Source of the DNA: Pseudomonadales bacterium
GTDB taxonomy: Bacteria; Pseudomonadota; Gammaproteobacteria; Pseudomonadales; UBA7239
Length of the DNA stretch: 64,000 nt
Direction: 5' to 3'
Assembly: GCA_028280345.1 (NCBI GenBank)
Contig: JANQLY010000005.1
Location: forward strand, 190,179 to 254,178
Under the pieces are notes generated by a model. The model made no database searches and was not told where the DNA came from. It saw only the letters and a list, made by a program, of their open reading frames with translations. Within the stretch, counting starts at the first letter, position 1. Every line of letters starts with the position of its first letter. The translations under genes were made by a program, and so were the position numbers. This document shows positions 1 to 8,848 of the stretch, piece after piece.

Positions 1-540
1 TTCCAGTTCTGCGCCATCGTGGACTTCAATCAATACATCGAGCCCGACCTCCACAGCACAGCCGTGTAAATCCTGCAATTGTTGCTCTGAAAGCGCGGCA
101 ACAATCAGTAAAATGCAGTCGGCACCGATCTTTTTTGCCTCGTATATCTGGTAGGAATCAATGGTGAAATCCTTGCGCAGCACTGGCAGGGATGTGGCTT
201 GGCGAGCCTGCTGTAGATATTCATCATTGCCTTGGAAGAAATCGATATCCGTTAATACTGACAGGCAAGCCGCGCCGCCTTTTTCATAGCTTCTGGCGAT
301 TTCTTCCGGGTAAAAGTTTTCTCGAATCACCCCCTTGCTGGGCGAAGCTTTCTTTATTTCAGCAATAACCGCTGCGCTGTGATTAGCGAGCTTTTTTTCT
401 ATGGCGCTAACAAAACCGCGTCCAGGTTTGCTGTCGCTACAGTGTTGTTGCAGCGCTTGCAGCGATACCTGCGCTGAGCGTTCATTAATCTCTTCTGCTT
501 TGCGGTCAAGAATCTTTTTTAGAATCGTCGGTGTACTCAT
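1..540 (-). CDS. trpC: Indole-3-glycerol-phosphate synthase, partial (3' end outside window)
   Basis: Closes the indole ring of 1-(2-carboxyphenylamino)-1-deoxyribulose 5-phosphate in tryptophan synthesis, in the cytoplasm. I translated the minus strand from the ATG at 540. It opens [18 protein letters not shown] and keeps the family's [12 protein letters not shown] strand-loop (substrate Lys and phosphate contacts), then [12 protein letters not shown] and [11 protein letters not shown], in the order of a TIM barrel. About 180 residues are visible; the family is about 260-270, so the C-terminal third lies beyond base 1. It is the last visible gene of trpE-trpG-trpD-trpC, 24 bp after trpD, with no terminator between. 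No PRAI (trpF) fusion can be judged because the end is missing. Confidence 0.96.
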   Translation of the reverse strand, partial: MSTPTILKKILDRKAEEINERSAQVSLQALQQHCSDSKPGRGFVSAIEKKLANHSAAVIAEIKKASPSKGVIRENFYPEEIARSYEKGGAACLSVLTDIDFFQGNDEYLQQARQATSLPVLRKDFTIDSYQIYEAKKIGADCILLIVAALSEQQLQDLHGCAVEVGLDVLIEVHDGAELE

Positions 541-564
541 AACTACTATCGCGAATTTGTGCGG

Positions 565-1593
565 CTATTTGCCAAGCTGTGAAGTAAAGGCGGCAAGTTC
601 TTTCAGGCGCTCGTAGGCAGTGCCTGTACCAATAATATCCTGGGCTATTTGTACGCCCTGCTCAAGATTACTGCACATATTGGCCGCGTAGATACCAGCG
701 CCAGCGTTGAGCGCTACAATATCGGCGGCGGGGCTGTTGGAATCGGTCAGAGCCTGTTTGACTTTCTCCAGACTCTCCTCAACGCTGCTGACAACCACAT
801 CGTTGAGATTGCCTTTGGCAAGGCCAAACTGCTCTGGAGAAATGGTGTATTCAGTAATATCACCATCCTTGAGTTCGACCACATAAGTGTCCGCAGCAAT
901 ACTGATTTCATCAAGGCCATCCGCAGAGTGCACAACCAGCACATGACGACTGCCGAGTTCTTTTAAGACTTCTGCGAGGGGTCTAAGCCACTGCTTGTCA
1001 AACACACCGAGCACCTGGTTTGGTGCGCCAGCGGGGTTGGTCAGTGGGCCGAGCACATTAAAAATGGTGCGCGCGCCGAGCTCCTTGCGTGGGCCAATTG
1101 CATGCTTCATCGCGCTGTGGTGATTGACGGCAAACATAAAGCCAACGCCGAGTTCTTCTACACAGCGTGCGACTTCCTCGGGACTGATAGCAAGGTTAAC
1201 GCCTGCACTTTCGAGCAGGTCGGCACTGCCGCTTTTGCTGGTGATGGAACGGTTACCGTGTTTGGCAACCTTGCCATCGGCGGCGGCAATCACAAAAGCA
1301 CTTGCGGTAGAGACATTAAATACACCCTTGCTATCACCGCCGGTGCCGCAGGTATCGACAAGGTTTTTATTATCGCCACTGATTTCAACTCTGGCAGCGA
1401 GATCGCGCATAACTTGTGCTGCTGCGGCGATTTCGGTAACGCTTTCACCTTTCATGCGCAGACCGATAAGAAAGCCGCCGACCTGTGCTTGAGTGGCTTC
1501 GCCAGTCATCACCTCGCGCATCGTATCAGTCATTAATTGCTGTGACAGGTCGCGGCCTGCAAGAATTTCATTGACGGCGGTTTGAATATTCAT
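565..1593 (-). CDS. trpD: Anthranilate phosphoribosyltransferase
   Basis: Transfers phosphoribose from PRPP to anthranilate, the second committed step of tryptophan synthesis. The 342-residue protein has the glycine-rich PRPP loop GTGGDSKGVFNVST, followed by KHGNRSITSKSGSADLLE, and a normal family length. The open frame extends upstream to a TTG at 1623 that would overlap the trpG stop. I prefer the ATG at 1593 (MNIQTAVNEILAG) because AGGA lies 7 nt upstream and the N-terminus then matches the family. It is stand-alone, not fused to TrpG, unlike the enterobacterial TrpGD fusion. It sits in the middle of a tight minus-strand trp operon. Confidence 0.97.
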   Translation of the reverse strand: MNIQTAVNEILAGRDLSQQLMTDTMREVMTGEATQAQVGGFLIGLRMKGESVTEIAAAAQVMRDLAARVEISGDNKNLVDTCGTGGDSKGVFNVSTASAFVIAAADGKVAKHGNRSITSKSGSADLLESAGVNLAISPEEVARCVEELGVGFMFAVNHHSAMKHAIGPRKELGARTIFNVLGPLTNPAGAPNQVLGVFDKQWLRPLAEVLKELGSRHVLVVHSADGLDEISIAADTYVVELKDGDITEYTISPEQFGLAKGNLNDVVVSSVEESLEKVKQALTDSNSPAADIVALNAGAGIYAANMCSNLEQGVQIAQDIIGTGTAYERLKELAAFTSQLGK

Positions 1594-1619
1594 AGTGCTG
1601 TCCTGTGCTGAATGTAATG

Positions 1620-2198
1620 TCAAAGGTTGAGAAAGTTTTGCAGTAGATCATGGCCGTGTTCGGTCAGGATCGACTCCGGATGAAATTGTACGCCTTCTAC
1701 GGCGAGAGTTTTATGACGTACCCCCATAATTTCATCAACGGAGCCGTCGGCGTGCTGTGTCCATGCGGTAATCTCCAGTTCATCGGGTAAGCTGTCTTTC
1801 TCAATTACCAGCGAGTGGTAGCGTGTTGCTTCAAACGGATTGGCTAATCCTTTGAATACGCCGCTATTGTTGTGGTAAATCGGAGAGGTTTTGCCATGCA
1901 TAACTTTGCTTGCGCGCACAATATTGCCGCCAAAAGCCTGGCCGATGCTCTGATGACCAAGACAAATCCCGAGCAGGGGAAGCTGCCCGGCATACTTTTT
2001 GATCGTCTCAATCGATATACCTGCTTCATTCGGGGTGCAGGGTCCAGGTGAGATCACAATGCGCTCGGGCTTGAGCGTGTCGATTTCATCAGTGGTGATT
2101 TCATCGTTGCGATAGACCTGAACATCAGCTTTTAGCTCACCGAGATATTGCACCACGTTGTAGGTAAACGAATCGTAGTTATCAATCATCAACAACAT
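1620..2198 (-). CDS. trpG: Anthranilate synthase component II (glutamine amidotransferase)
   Basis: Releases ammonia from glutamine for anthranilate synthase. The 192-residue protein is a single class I glutamine amidotransferase domain. The catalytic cysteine is C79 in [15 protein letters not shown], and the His/Glu pair is in FHPES (H173, E175). It starts [14 protein letters not shown] as usual for the family. The start at 2198 has GGGAG 7 nt upstream and overlaps the end of trpE closely (trpE stop at 2201), so the two subunits are probably translationally coupled for 1:1 synthesis. The same protein often also serves PabB (4-aminobenzoate); the trp context argues for tryptophan as the main role. 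Confidence 0.97.
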   Translation of the reverse strand: MLLMIDNYDSFTYNVVQYLGELKADVQVYRNDEITTDEIDTLKPERIVISPGPCTPNEAGISIETIKKYAGQLPLLGICLGHQSIGQAFGGNIVRASKVMHGKTSPIYHNNSGVFKGLANPFEATRYHSLVIEKDSLPDELEITAWTQHADGSVDEIMGVRHKTLAVEGVQFHPESILTEHGHDLLQNFLNL

Positions 2199-2200
2199 AA

Positions 2201-3739
2201 CTATTCTCCCGCTTGTGCATCAGCACTGTGGTTAACCATGGAAACTGCCTTGAAGATAGCGCGTGCCTTGTTCATGGTTTCTTTCCACTCCAGTGCCGGT
2301 TGTGAATCGGCAACTACACCGGCACCAGCCTGGATATACAGGGTATCTTCTTTGATAACGGCAGTGCGAATCGCAATCGCTGTATCCATATTGCCGTTCC
2401 AGCCGAGGTAGCCAACCGCGCCACCGTAGACGCCACGTTTTACCGGCTCAAGTTCATCGATAATTTCCATTGCGCGAATTTTTGGTGCCCCGCTCAGTGT
2501 GCCTGCAGGCAAGGTGGCCTTGAGTGCATCAATGGCGCTGAGATTGTCGCGCAGTTTGCCAGTGACGTTGGAGGTAATGTGCATTACATGGGAATAGCGC
2601 TCGATCACCATCTTGTCAGTGAGTTTTACAGAGCCAATATCGGCCACACGACCCACATCGTTGCGGCCGAGATCGATCAGCATCAGATGTTCGGCAATTT
2701 CTTTCGGGTCAGCGAGCAATTCCTCTTCCAGAGCTTTGTCTTCTTCCGGGGTATAGCCGCGGCGGCGTGTACCGGCAATCGGACGTACAGTGACGGTTTC
2801 GTCTTCGAGGCGAACCAGTATTTCCGGGGAGGAGCCGACAATATGAAAATCACCAAGGTTAAGGCAATACATATAGGGCGACGGGTTGAGATTGCGCAAT
2901 GCCCGGTAGAGGTTGAGTGGTGGTGCAGCAAACGGGATCGACAGGCGCTGGGATAACACAACCTGCATGGTGTCGCCGTCAAGGATATAGTCCTTGATGC
3001 GATCGACAGCGGCTTCAAATTTCTGCTGTGAAAAACCGGACGTGAAGTCCTGCTCCTGATCAGGCTTTTGTCCGGGTGTTTCATGCTGCAAGTGGATTGG
3101 TGCGCTGTCGGCAAGTGGTTTGCGCAACAAACACTCAAGCTCATCAAGGCGGCGTTGGCCATTTGCATAGGCATCAGTCTGCTGCGGGTCGACATGAACA
3201 ATCAGAATCAGTTTACCGGCAAGATTATCGAAGACCAGCACTTCCTCGGACACCATCAGCAAAATATCCGGCGTATTCAGCTCATCCGGCGGAGTGGTTT
3301 GTTGCAGATGTGGCTCGACATAGCGCACGGTGTCGTAACCGAAGTAACCAACAAGGCCGCCCGTAAAGCGCGGTAGTTCCGGTAGCACGGGAATGTTAAA
3401 AGACTGCTGAAATGCCTCTACTTGTGCCAGCGGATCATCGTGTTCGGCAGATTCAATCACTTCGCCGTCGATCTCAAGACTCACCTGTTTACCCGAAATT
3501 TTCATTACCTTGCGGCAGGGTAGGCCGATAAATGAGTAGCGGCCCCATTGTTCACCGCCTTGAACAGACTCAAACAGATAGGAATAGGGGCCATTGGCGA
3601 GTTTCAGGTAGCTCGACACCGGAGTTTCAAGATCAGCGAGAACTTCCCGGTAGATCGGGATGCGACTATAAGTGTCAGTAGCGGCGATTTCGGCGAAACG
3701 CTCGGGGCTGACGGGGTTGTTTTGTGGTGTAGTGGTCAT
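2201..3739 (-). CDS. trpE: Anthranilate synthase component I
   Basis: Converts chorismate plus ammonia to anthranilate, the entry and feedback-controlled step of tryptophan synthesis. The 512-residue length is typical. The N-terminal domain holds [20 protein letters not shown], corresponding to the LLES-type tryptophan-feedback element. The C-terminal chorismate-binding domain has [21 protein letters not shown], the PIAGTRRRG segment and [16 protein letters not shown]. The ATG at 3739 is preceded by AGGGA, but this Shine-Dalgarno and the start codon are complementary to the end of a short Trp-containing leader ORF 80 nt upstream (see the regulatory entry). First gene of trpEGDC; trpG follows 2 bp after the stop. 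Confidence 0.98.
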   Translation of the reverse strand: MTTTPQNNPVSPERFAEIAATDTYSRIPIYREVLADLETPVSSYLKLANGPYSYLFESVQGGEQWGRYSFIGLPCRKVMKISGKQVSLEIDGEVIESAEHDDPLAQVEAFQQSFNIPVLPELPRFTGGLVGYFGYDTVRYVEPHLQQTTPPDELNTPDILLMVSEEVLVFDNLAGKLILIVHVDPQQTDAYANGQRRLDELECLLRKPLADSAPIHLQHETPGQKPDQEQDFTSGFSQQKFEAAVDRIKDYILDGDTMQVVLSQRLSIPFAAPPLNLYRALRNLNPSPYMYCLNLGDFHIVGSSPEILVRLEDETVTVRPIAGTRRRGYTPEEDKALEEELLADPKEIAEHLMLIDLGRNDVGRVADIGSVKLTDKMVIERYSHVMHITSNVTGKLRDNLSAIDALKATLPAGTLSGAPKIRAMEIIDELEPVKRGVYGGAVGYLGWNGNMDTAIAIRTAVIKEDTLYIQAGAGVVADSQPALEWKETMNKARAIFKAVSMVNHSADAQAGE

Positions 3740-3827
3740 GGTAATTCCCTGGAAGCGGTATTATCGGGCAAAGCGCGATAAAGGTAAAAATGTTGTAGAA
3801 CAGCAATTAACAGGCAGGAATTACCAT
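3738..3827 (-). promoter_or_regulatory. Candidate trpE translational attenuator
   Basis: Seen in sequence: positions 3738-3748 and 3817-3827 are an exact 11-bp inverted repeat (minus strand ATGGTAATTCC upstream, GGAATTACCAT downstream) with a 68-nt loop. With one bulged base, two more pairs extend the stem. The upstream arm is the last Trp codon and stop codon of the leader ORF. The downstream arm is the trpE Shine-Dalgarno plus its AUG. Inference: a ribosome stalled at the Trp codons would cover the upstream arm and expose the trpE start; a ribosome that terminates would let the stem form and hide it. I see no convincing terminator hairpin with a U-run between leader and trpE, which favours translational over transcriptional attenuation. 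Confidence 0.6.
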
Positions 3828-3892
3828 CGCCAACGGCAGGCGCCCTGGGCGGTTTTGAGACTTTTTTGTAAACGAACAGGTCGCATCGTCAT
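3821..3892 (-). CDS. trpL: Candidate tryptophan leader peptide (23 aa)
   Basis: A 23-codon minus-strand ORF, ATG at 3892 to TAA at 3821-3823, reading MTMRPVRLQKSLKTAQGA then CRWRW. Two of its last three sense codons are TGG, and it ends about 80 nt before trpE. Short leaders with Trp codons in front of trpE are the hallmark of ribosome-mediated attenuation in proteobacteria. What weakens the call is the lack of a good Shine-Dalgarno before either possible start (residue 1 or Met3). What strengthens it is that the TGG-stop region forms an exact inverted repeat with the trpE start. Two TGG codons in 23 could still be chance. Confidence 0.55.
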   Translation of the reverse strand: MTMRPVRLQKSLKTAQGACRWRW

Positions 3893-3950
3893 TTGTATGA
3901 AATAAATTGGTGTCTTCAGGGGGCTAAGTCTAATGTATCTCGTCGGGGCA

Positions 3951-3977
3951 GAAAAGGGGCGGAGTGGGTTTTCCGCC
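3951..3977 (-). terminator. Probable Rho-independent terminator after ptsO
   Basis: On the minus strand, GGCGGA (3977-3972), an 8-nt loop and TCCGCC (3963-3958) form a 6-bp GC-rich stem followed by CCTTTTC. It lies 17 bp past the ptsO stop and would separate the rapZ-ptsO transcript from the trp operon. The T-run is short, so termination may be incomplete. Confidence 0.5.
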
Positions 3978-3993
3978 TATTCGTTTACTAACC

Positions 3994-4263
3994 CTACTCA
4001 CCTTCGTCGAATTTATTGGTAATGAGGGCGCTGATTGCGTCGAGAGCTTCCTGCTCGTCTTCACCATCACAACTGACTTCGAGGCTTGTGCCCTGAGCGG
4101 CGGCGAGTAGCATCAGCGACATAATGCTCTTGCCGTCGACACTTTTGCCGTCTTTGCTGACGGTAATTCTGGCGCTGAACTTGGTGGCGGTACTGGCTAG
4201 CTTCGAGGCAGCTCGGGCATGTAAGCCGAGCTTGTTGATGATTTCAAGAGTCGCTGATACCAC
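3994..4263 (-). CDS. ptsO: Phosphocarrier protein NPr (HPr family)
   Basis: HPr-like carrier of the nitrogen phosphotransferase system, passing phosphate from EI-Ntr to EIIA-Ntr. It is an 89-residue protein with one HPr domain: the phospho-accepting His15 is in NKLGLHARAASKLA, and Ser46 is in DGKSIMSLMLLAA. Start is GTG at 4263 with AAAAGGG 7 nt upstream. It follows rapZ by 134 bp; rapZ-ptsO is the usual order downstream of rpoN-hpf-ptsN in gammaproteobacteria. Here the upstream partners are absent and the genes follow an envelope-sugar module instead. NPr rather than sugar-PTS HPr is inferred from the rapZ linkage. Confidence 0.9.
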   Translation of the reverse strand: MVSATLEIINKLGLHARAASKLASTATKFSARITVSKDGKSVDGKSIMSLMLLAAAQGTSLEVSCDGEDEQEALDAISALITNKFDEGE

Positions 4264-4397
4264 GCTGTTGCCCTTTTGGAAATGTTAACCATCCTTGCCG
4301 CCGATAAGATGCTGAAAAATACCTCCTGGGATTATTCAGATTGCTTCCCGCTGGCGAACTGCCTTGTATATCCTGTTTTGTTTAAGGCTGTTGCCGT

Positions 4398-5264
4398 TCA
4401 GGGTGAATGGTCCCCGATCTCCTTGTGCCGTACCTGTACGTTAGCAAACTTTTTGGCAAAATGCTGCTGCAAGGCTTCAGAAATGTAAACAGAGCGGTGT
4501 TGACCGCCAGTACAACCAATCGCAACAGTCAGGTAATTACGACTGATAGAGGTGAATTGCGGCAGCCATTTTTCAAGATAGGCGGTGATATCGTCGAGCA
4601 TGGTTTTGACACTGTCCTGCCCGCCGAGGAAATCAATAATCGGCTGTTGAGTTCCGTTGTATTCGCGTAACTCCTTGTGCCAGTAGGGGTTGGGCAAACA
4701 GCGTACATCAAAAACAAAGTCTGCATCCACCGGGACACCACGCTTGAAACCGAAGGATTCAAACAGTATGGCAAGCCCGGGGGAATCGTGTTGTGCAACA
4801 CGTTGCTTGATGAGATCGCGCAGCTCGTACAGATTTAGGTCGGTGGTGTCGATGACCAGATCGGCGAGGGTTGCAATGGGTTCAAGTAAGGATTTCTCGC
4901 GGCTGATAGCTTCACGCAGCCCTGTGTTCTCATCACTGAGTGGATGTTTGCGGCGTGTTTCGCTAAAGCGTGTAATAAGCGTAGAGTCTTTTGCGTCAAG
5001 ATAAATAATCTCACATTGCACATCAAATACTTTGATCTCGGATAGCAGGGCAGGCAGGCGCGACAAATCTTCAATCATATTGCGCGCGTCGATACTTATT
5101 GCAATACCGTCAGGACTGTTCTCGGCCTGCTTCATGTTTTCCACGAGTGGGCGTAGTAAACCGGCGGGTAAGTTGTCAATGCAATAAAACCCTGCATCTT
5201 CCATGACATGCAGCGCGGTACTTTTGCCGGAGCCGGAACGACCACTAATAATAACAATTCTCAA
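4398..5264 (-). CDS. rapZ: RNase adapter protein RapZ
   Basis: RapZ binds the small RNA GlmZ and RNase E and so tunes GlmS (glucosamine-6-phosphate) synthesis in enterobacteria. The 288-residue protein has the Walker A motif GRSGSGKST at residues 8-16, FYCIDNLPAGLL, the RFSETRRKHPL segment and the C-terminal VAIGCTGGQHRSVYISEAL of the RNA/ligand-binding domain, all in normal order and length. It begins 34 bp after the DprE2-like gene on the same strand, close enough for co-transcription. The family link to amino-sugar supply makes envelope-sugar neighbours intriguing, but the regulatory role in this organism is not shown by sequence. Confidence 0.96.
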   Translation of the reverse strand: MRIVIISGRSGSGKSTALHVMEDAGFYCIDNLPAGLLRPLVENMKQAENSPDGIAISIDARNMIEDLSRLPALLSEIKVFDVQCEIIYLDAKDSTLITRFSETRRKHPLSDENTGLREAISREKSLLEPIATLADLVIDTTDLNLYELRDLIKQRVAQHDSPGLAILFESFGFKRGVPVDADFVFDVRCLPNPYWHKELREYNGTQQPIIDFLGGQDSVKTMLDDITAYLEKWLPQFTSISRNYLTVAIGCTGGQHRSVYISEALQQHFAKKFANVQVRHKEIGDHSP

Positions 5265-5298
5265 AGGCTTGCCAGTGGGTTGTTAAAGTCAGGTTTGA

Positions 5299-6045
5299 TT
5301 ATAGAGATAAACGTTTAAAAATAAACTCGGGAATATGTTGGATAATTAACATAATGTAGCGCCAGAACCAGGGAGTATAAAGTGTACCCTTGCGTTTGCG
5401 GATAGCCTTCTCCATATCTTCGGCAATTTTTTCCGGCTGCGCCCAGAGCGGACCTTTATCGTAGTGGCTTGTCATCGGTGTATCGACAAAGCCGGGTTTC
5501 ACCGTCACGATTGTGGCGTTTGTTGCCGCGAGGCGGTGACGCAAGCCGTCGGTAAATACCGACAGGGCTGCTTTGGTTGAACCGTAGATATAATTACTTT
5601 GCCTGCCGCGATCACCGGCGACAGAAGATACCATTAGCAGCGCCCCGCTATTGCGTTGTTTATAGTGGTTGCCAAGCGCATTAGCGATTTCAATAGCGCT
5701 CAAGGTATTTACTTCATACATCTTGCGACTTAGCGAATTGTCTTGCTCGGCATCAGCCTGTTCAAACATTACTCCCTGGGCAATAACGGCAATGTCGATA
5801 TGTCCAAGCGCGGTAATTGCTGTGTCGACAAGGGTAGTGTAATCCTGCGCGGCACCCAGATCACTACAACAGGTGCTGACTTCACTGGCGCCGCGGGCGA
5901 GCAGATCCTGTTTGATTGCCTCAAGTTTTGTTTCGTCCCTGGCGAGCAAATAAAAGCACGCCTGCTGTGTGGCATAGCGGCGCGCAAAGGCTTGCGCGAT
6001 GGCCGAGGTGGCACCACTGATAAAAATTTTTTGTGTATTCTGCAT
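5299..6045 (-). CDS. SDR-family 2-keto reductase, DprE2-like
   Basis: Short-chain dehydrogenase of 248 residues. The nucleotide loop is FISGATSAIAQAFARR (near residues 8-23), the catalytic Ser is in MVSSVAGDRGRQ, and the YGSTK motif gives Y154 and K158. Together with the adjacent DprE1-like oxidase and UbiA protein, the best reading is the second half of the DprE1/DprE2 epimerisation: NADH-dependent reduction of the 2-keto intermediate to polyprenyl-phosphoryl-arabinofuranose. The C-terminus TPWFWRYIMLIIQHIPEFIF is hydrophobic and may sit at the membrane, as reported for this group. It lies 20 bp after the oxidase. SDR sequence alone could fit other reductions; context carries the assignment. 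Confidence 0.82.
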   Translation of the reverse strand: MQNTQKIFISGATSAIAQAFARRYATQQACFYLLARDETKLEAIKQDLLARGASEVSTCCSDLGAAQDYTTLVDTAITALGHIDIAVIAQGVMFEQADAEQDNSLSRKMYEVNTLSAIEIANALGNHYKQRNSGALLMVSSVAGDRGRQSNYIYGSTKAALSVFTDGLRHRLAATNATIVTVKPGFVDTPMTSHYDKGPLWAQPEKIAEDMEKAIRKRKGTLYTPWFWRYIMLIIQHIPEFIFKRLSL

Positions 6046-6065
6046 GGCGGAAATTTCCCTGGTAG

Positions 6066-7385
6066 TTATACGGCAGGTGGTTGTACCCGACGCCAGAAAC
6101 TGGAAGAAAACTTCGGGTCAATGTGAGGTATAAAAGTATCGAGCTGTGGGTAACCCAGTGCAAACATTTCTGCAGTCATGCGCGAATCCTTGGCCGGATA
6201 GAGTGCACCACCAGCATTTTTTACAATAACGTCGAGTTCGTTACACAGCTTTAAGGTGGCCTCACCGCGGTTTGGAAAATCCAGCGCAAGAGTCAGGCCC
6301 TTGCGCGGGAATGACAACAAACCTGGGGATTGAATATCACCAAATTCTTTTAGCACATTGAGGGGGGAAGGCTGACCGGATTTAGCAATAAGCGTTAGCA
6401 GTTCTTTCATCGCATCGACGGCATTATCGATCAACACGCACTGGTATTGAATAAAACCCTTTGGGCCATAGAGGCGGTTCCAGTTCAGTAGGGCATCAAG
6501 CGGGTAAAAGAAATGATCGTAATCAATGCGGCTGCTCTTGCTGCGCCCGCCAAGCTTGCGAAAATACAGGTTATTGAATACAGAAACTGATAATTTGTTC
6601 AGACAGCCTGGGGGAAAGGTGAAGGGTACCGAGCGTAATTTACGCAGCGTATGGTTTTTCTCTGCACTGTGGCTGGTGCAGTGATTGCCGCGAGTAAAAA
6701 TGCCGCGACCCAGTTGTGTGCCGCTGGCCAGACAGTCAATCCAGGCGACAGTGTATTGGTTATCGGCGGCGGACTGCTCAAACAGGTTTATACATTCATC
6801 CAGATTGGCAAATTGGATGCTCTCTTCCTGAATAAAGGCATTCTCGATGGGGATCAACTGAATTTCTGCCCAACTGATAAAACCGGTCAGACCGAGGCCG
6901 CCAATGGTAGCGGCAAACAGCTCAGGGTTTTCGTCGCAAGAACAAATTAAACGTTCACCACTACTGCGCAGCAATTCAAGCTGTGTGATATGGCAGCCAA
7001 AGGTGCCCACATGGTTGTGGTTTTTACCGTGTACGTCATTGGCAATCGCACCGGCAATAGTGACGTATTTGGTGCCAGGGGTTACGGGAATAAACCAGCC
7101 GCGAGGGACAATCACGCTGAGAATGTCTGCCAGAGTTACACCGGCTTCGCAGCGCAGTACACCACGCTCACCGTCAAACGCAATAAACCGGTTCAGATGT
7201 TCTGTGCTGATGAGGGTGCCATTATTATTCAGGCAGCTGTCGCCGTAGCTACGTCCGAGGCCATAGGGTAATAGTGGTTCGGTTTGTTCGAGAAATTGTG
7301 TGTCCTGTCGCCAGGCAGGGCTTTCTATATCGTGCTGGTAGTGAAAGTATCGCCCCCAGGATTGATACGCCGCATGAAATTTCAT
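6066..7385 (-). CDS. FAD-linked oxidase, DprE1-like (decaprenylphosphoryl-ribose 2'-oxidase family)
   Basis: A 439-residue VAO-type flavoenzyme. The FAD-binding half has GLGRSYGDSCLNNNG (from about residue 42), CEAGVTLADIL, VTPGTKYVTIAGAIANDVHG and KNHNHVGTFGCHI (to about 133), which closely follow mycobacterial DprE1. The C-terminus has the family signature LYPAKDSRMTAEMFALGYP. Predicted reaction: oxidation of polyprenyl-phosphoryl-ribose at C2'. By eye, the residue matching the benzothiazinone-target Cys of mycobacterial DprE1 is Ala in LTLALDFP; this alignment is from memory. Its neighbours 12 bp upstream (UbiA) and 20 bp downstream (DprE2-like) complete the pathway. Confidence 0.88.
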   Translation of the reverse strand: MKFHAAYQSWGRYFHYQHDIESPAWRQDTQFLEQTEPLLPYGLGRSYGDSCLNNNGTLISTEHLNRFIAFDGERGVLRCEAGVTLADILSVIVPRGWFIPVTPGTKYVTIAGAIANDVHGKNHNHVGTFGCHITQLELLRSSGERLICSCDENPELFAATIGGLGLTGFISWAEIQLIPIENAFIQEESIQFANLDECINLFEQSAADNQYTVAWIDCLASGTQLGRGIFTRGNHCTSHSAEKNHTLRKLRSVPFTFPPGCLNKLSVSVFNNLYFRKLGGRSKSSRIDYDHFFYPLDALLNWNRLYGPKGFIQYQCVLIDNAVDAMKELLTLIAKSGQPSPLNVLKEFGDIQSPGLLSFPRKGLTLALDFPNRGEATLKLCNELDVIVKNAGGALYPAKDSRMTAEMFALGYPQLDTFIPHIDPKFSSSFWRRVQPPAV

Positions 7386-7397
7386 TGTCGTTAGCCG

Positions 7398-8837
7398 CTA
7401 ATAGAATGTGGCAGAGACGAGAATGGCGCTGGCAATCAGGAAAATCAGCCAACTGACCCGATCTTTCAAGGCGAATACTACGGGGTCATCGTGCATCTTG
7501 CCGCGCCCGGTCACCAGCCACACGCGCCCGAGCCAAATCAGCAATGTCGGACAGAGTAGCCACAGGTGTCGCGGGCTATTATAAAGAGTTTTGACATTGT
7601 GGCTGTCGATATAGAGTGCAAGTACCAGTACAGCGGCAATAGAGGCGGAAGAACCGAGTGAACGCAGGGTACTAATGTCAGGAGCGAGGTATCCCCTGGC
7701 TTTTACCGGAGCATTGGTATTCTGTTCGAGATATAACAGTTCAGACAATCGTTTAACAATGGCGAGGCTGAAAAACAGGAACGACGAAAATGCAATCAAC
7801 CAGAAGGTTGGTACAGTATCAATCGCAACGGCACCGGCGAGTACACGAAGCGTATATAGTCCTCCTAGCACCGAGACGTCGAGAATCGGGATTTGTTTGA
7901 GGCGCAAACTGTAGAGATTGGTCAGAATAAAATAAATAACCAACAGCGCAATAAATTGCGTTGTTAACAGCAGGGACAGTGAGCCGGCTATGGTGAGCAA
8001 CAATAATGCTAGTAGAAAACCGATAACGATGGATATTTCGCCACTGGCGAAAGGGCGTGATTTCTTGCGGTGATGTTTGCGGTCGGCCTCAAGGTCGAAC
8101 ATGTCATTCACAATGTAGGAGAACGATGCACAGCAGCTAAAGGCAATAAATGCAGCGAGCAAGTGCATAATGTTGTCATTATCAAACAGTGTGTGAGAGG
8201 TTAATGCCGGAATAAATAGCAGGGCATTTTTTGTCCACTGGTGAATGCGAATAGCTTTGAGGATGGTTTTCAAGCCTATCGAGCGCGTATCAAATATTTC
8301 TGAAAAGTTATGACGTCGATGTAATTTGTTGCCCAGCGATCTATCGGCATTAACCAGTATTTTCTCCCGGCTGATATCCCAGATCGGAGTGTCGACAGCA
8401 GCATTGCCAGCATAGTCAAAGTTATTTTTGCCGTAGATTTTTTCAAGCAGTTCGGCCTTTTTGTGGCCGGTAAGATTGTATTCAGAGGTTGCGTGGGTTT
8501 GTTTGAATAGACCGTAATGATCGGCAATGGCATTTGCGGTCTTCTCATGGCAGCCAGTGACGAGAATCAGTTCGCGTTTTTTGTCGTACTGTTTTTGTAA
8601 GAATTCAAAAAAAGTTTCATTGCGAGGTAGCAGGGCTACATTAAGTTGAAAGTTTTTCGATAAATATTCTTTCAGGTGATGCTTGCCCTTTAGTAGCAGG
8701 AACGGTAGCAGCAGAATGATCCACGGTTTTTGTTTAATGCTCGCGAGGAACAGCTCATGCAATGTATCGGTTTTGAGTAGAGTGCCATCAAGATCTACAC
8801 AAAGCGGTATATTATTGTTTGTCTGTGTACTCATCAT
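7398..8837 (-). CDS. HAD hydrolase-UbiA prenyltransferase fusion (polyprenyl-phosphate phosphoribosyltransferase-like)
   Basis: A 479-residue two-domain protein. Residues about 10-190 form a HAD phosphatase: VDLDGTLLKTDTL gives D15 and D17, with LVTGCHEKTANAIA as motif II. Residues about 195-479 form a polytopic UbiA domain with the Asp-rich NDMFDLEADRKHH near 243-255. In mycobacteria, a UbiA protein attaches phosphoribose from PRPP to decaprenyl phosphate and a separate phosphatase removes the 5-phosphate. Here both activities could lie in one chain. This fusion is a recurrent domain architecture in proteobacteria, so it is not novel by itself. Start is uncertain by one codon (tandem ATG-ATG at 8837); no good Shine-Dalgarno is seen. 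Confidence 0.85.
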   Translation of the reverse strand: MMSTQTNNNIPLCVDLDGTLLKTDTLHELFLASIKQKPWIILLLPFLLLKGKHHLKEYLSKNFQLNVALLPRNETFFEFLQKQYDKKRELILVTGCHEKTANAIADHYGLFKQTHATSEYNLTGHKKAELLEKIYGKNNFDYAGNAAVDTPIWDISREKILVNADRSLGNKLHRRHNFSEIFDTRSIGLKTILKAIRIHQWTKNALLFIPALTSHTLFDNDNIMHLLAAFIAFSCCASFSYIVNDMFDLEADRKHHRKKSRPFASGEISIVIGFLLALLLLTIAGSLSLLLTTQFIALLVIYFILTNLYSLRLKQIPILDVSVLGGLYTLRVLAGAVAIDTVPTFWLIAFSSFLFFSLAIVKRLSELLYLEQNTNAPVKARGYLAPDISTLRSLGSSASIAAVLVLALYIDSHNVKTLYNSPRHLWLLCPTLLIWLGRVWLVTGRGKMHDDPVVFALKDRVSWLIFLIASAILVSATFY

Positions 8838-8848
8838 TAAACAGGGAA

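Noticed and set aside
3781..3816. Classical trp transcription-attenuation terminator
   Set aside because: The only stem next to a T-run is TGTT-CTAC-AACA before TTTTT, 4 bp and AT-rich, too weak for a terminator.
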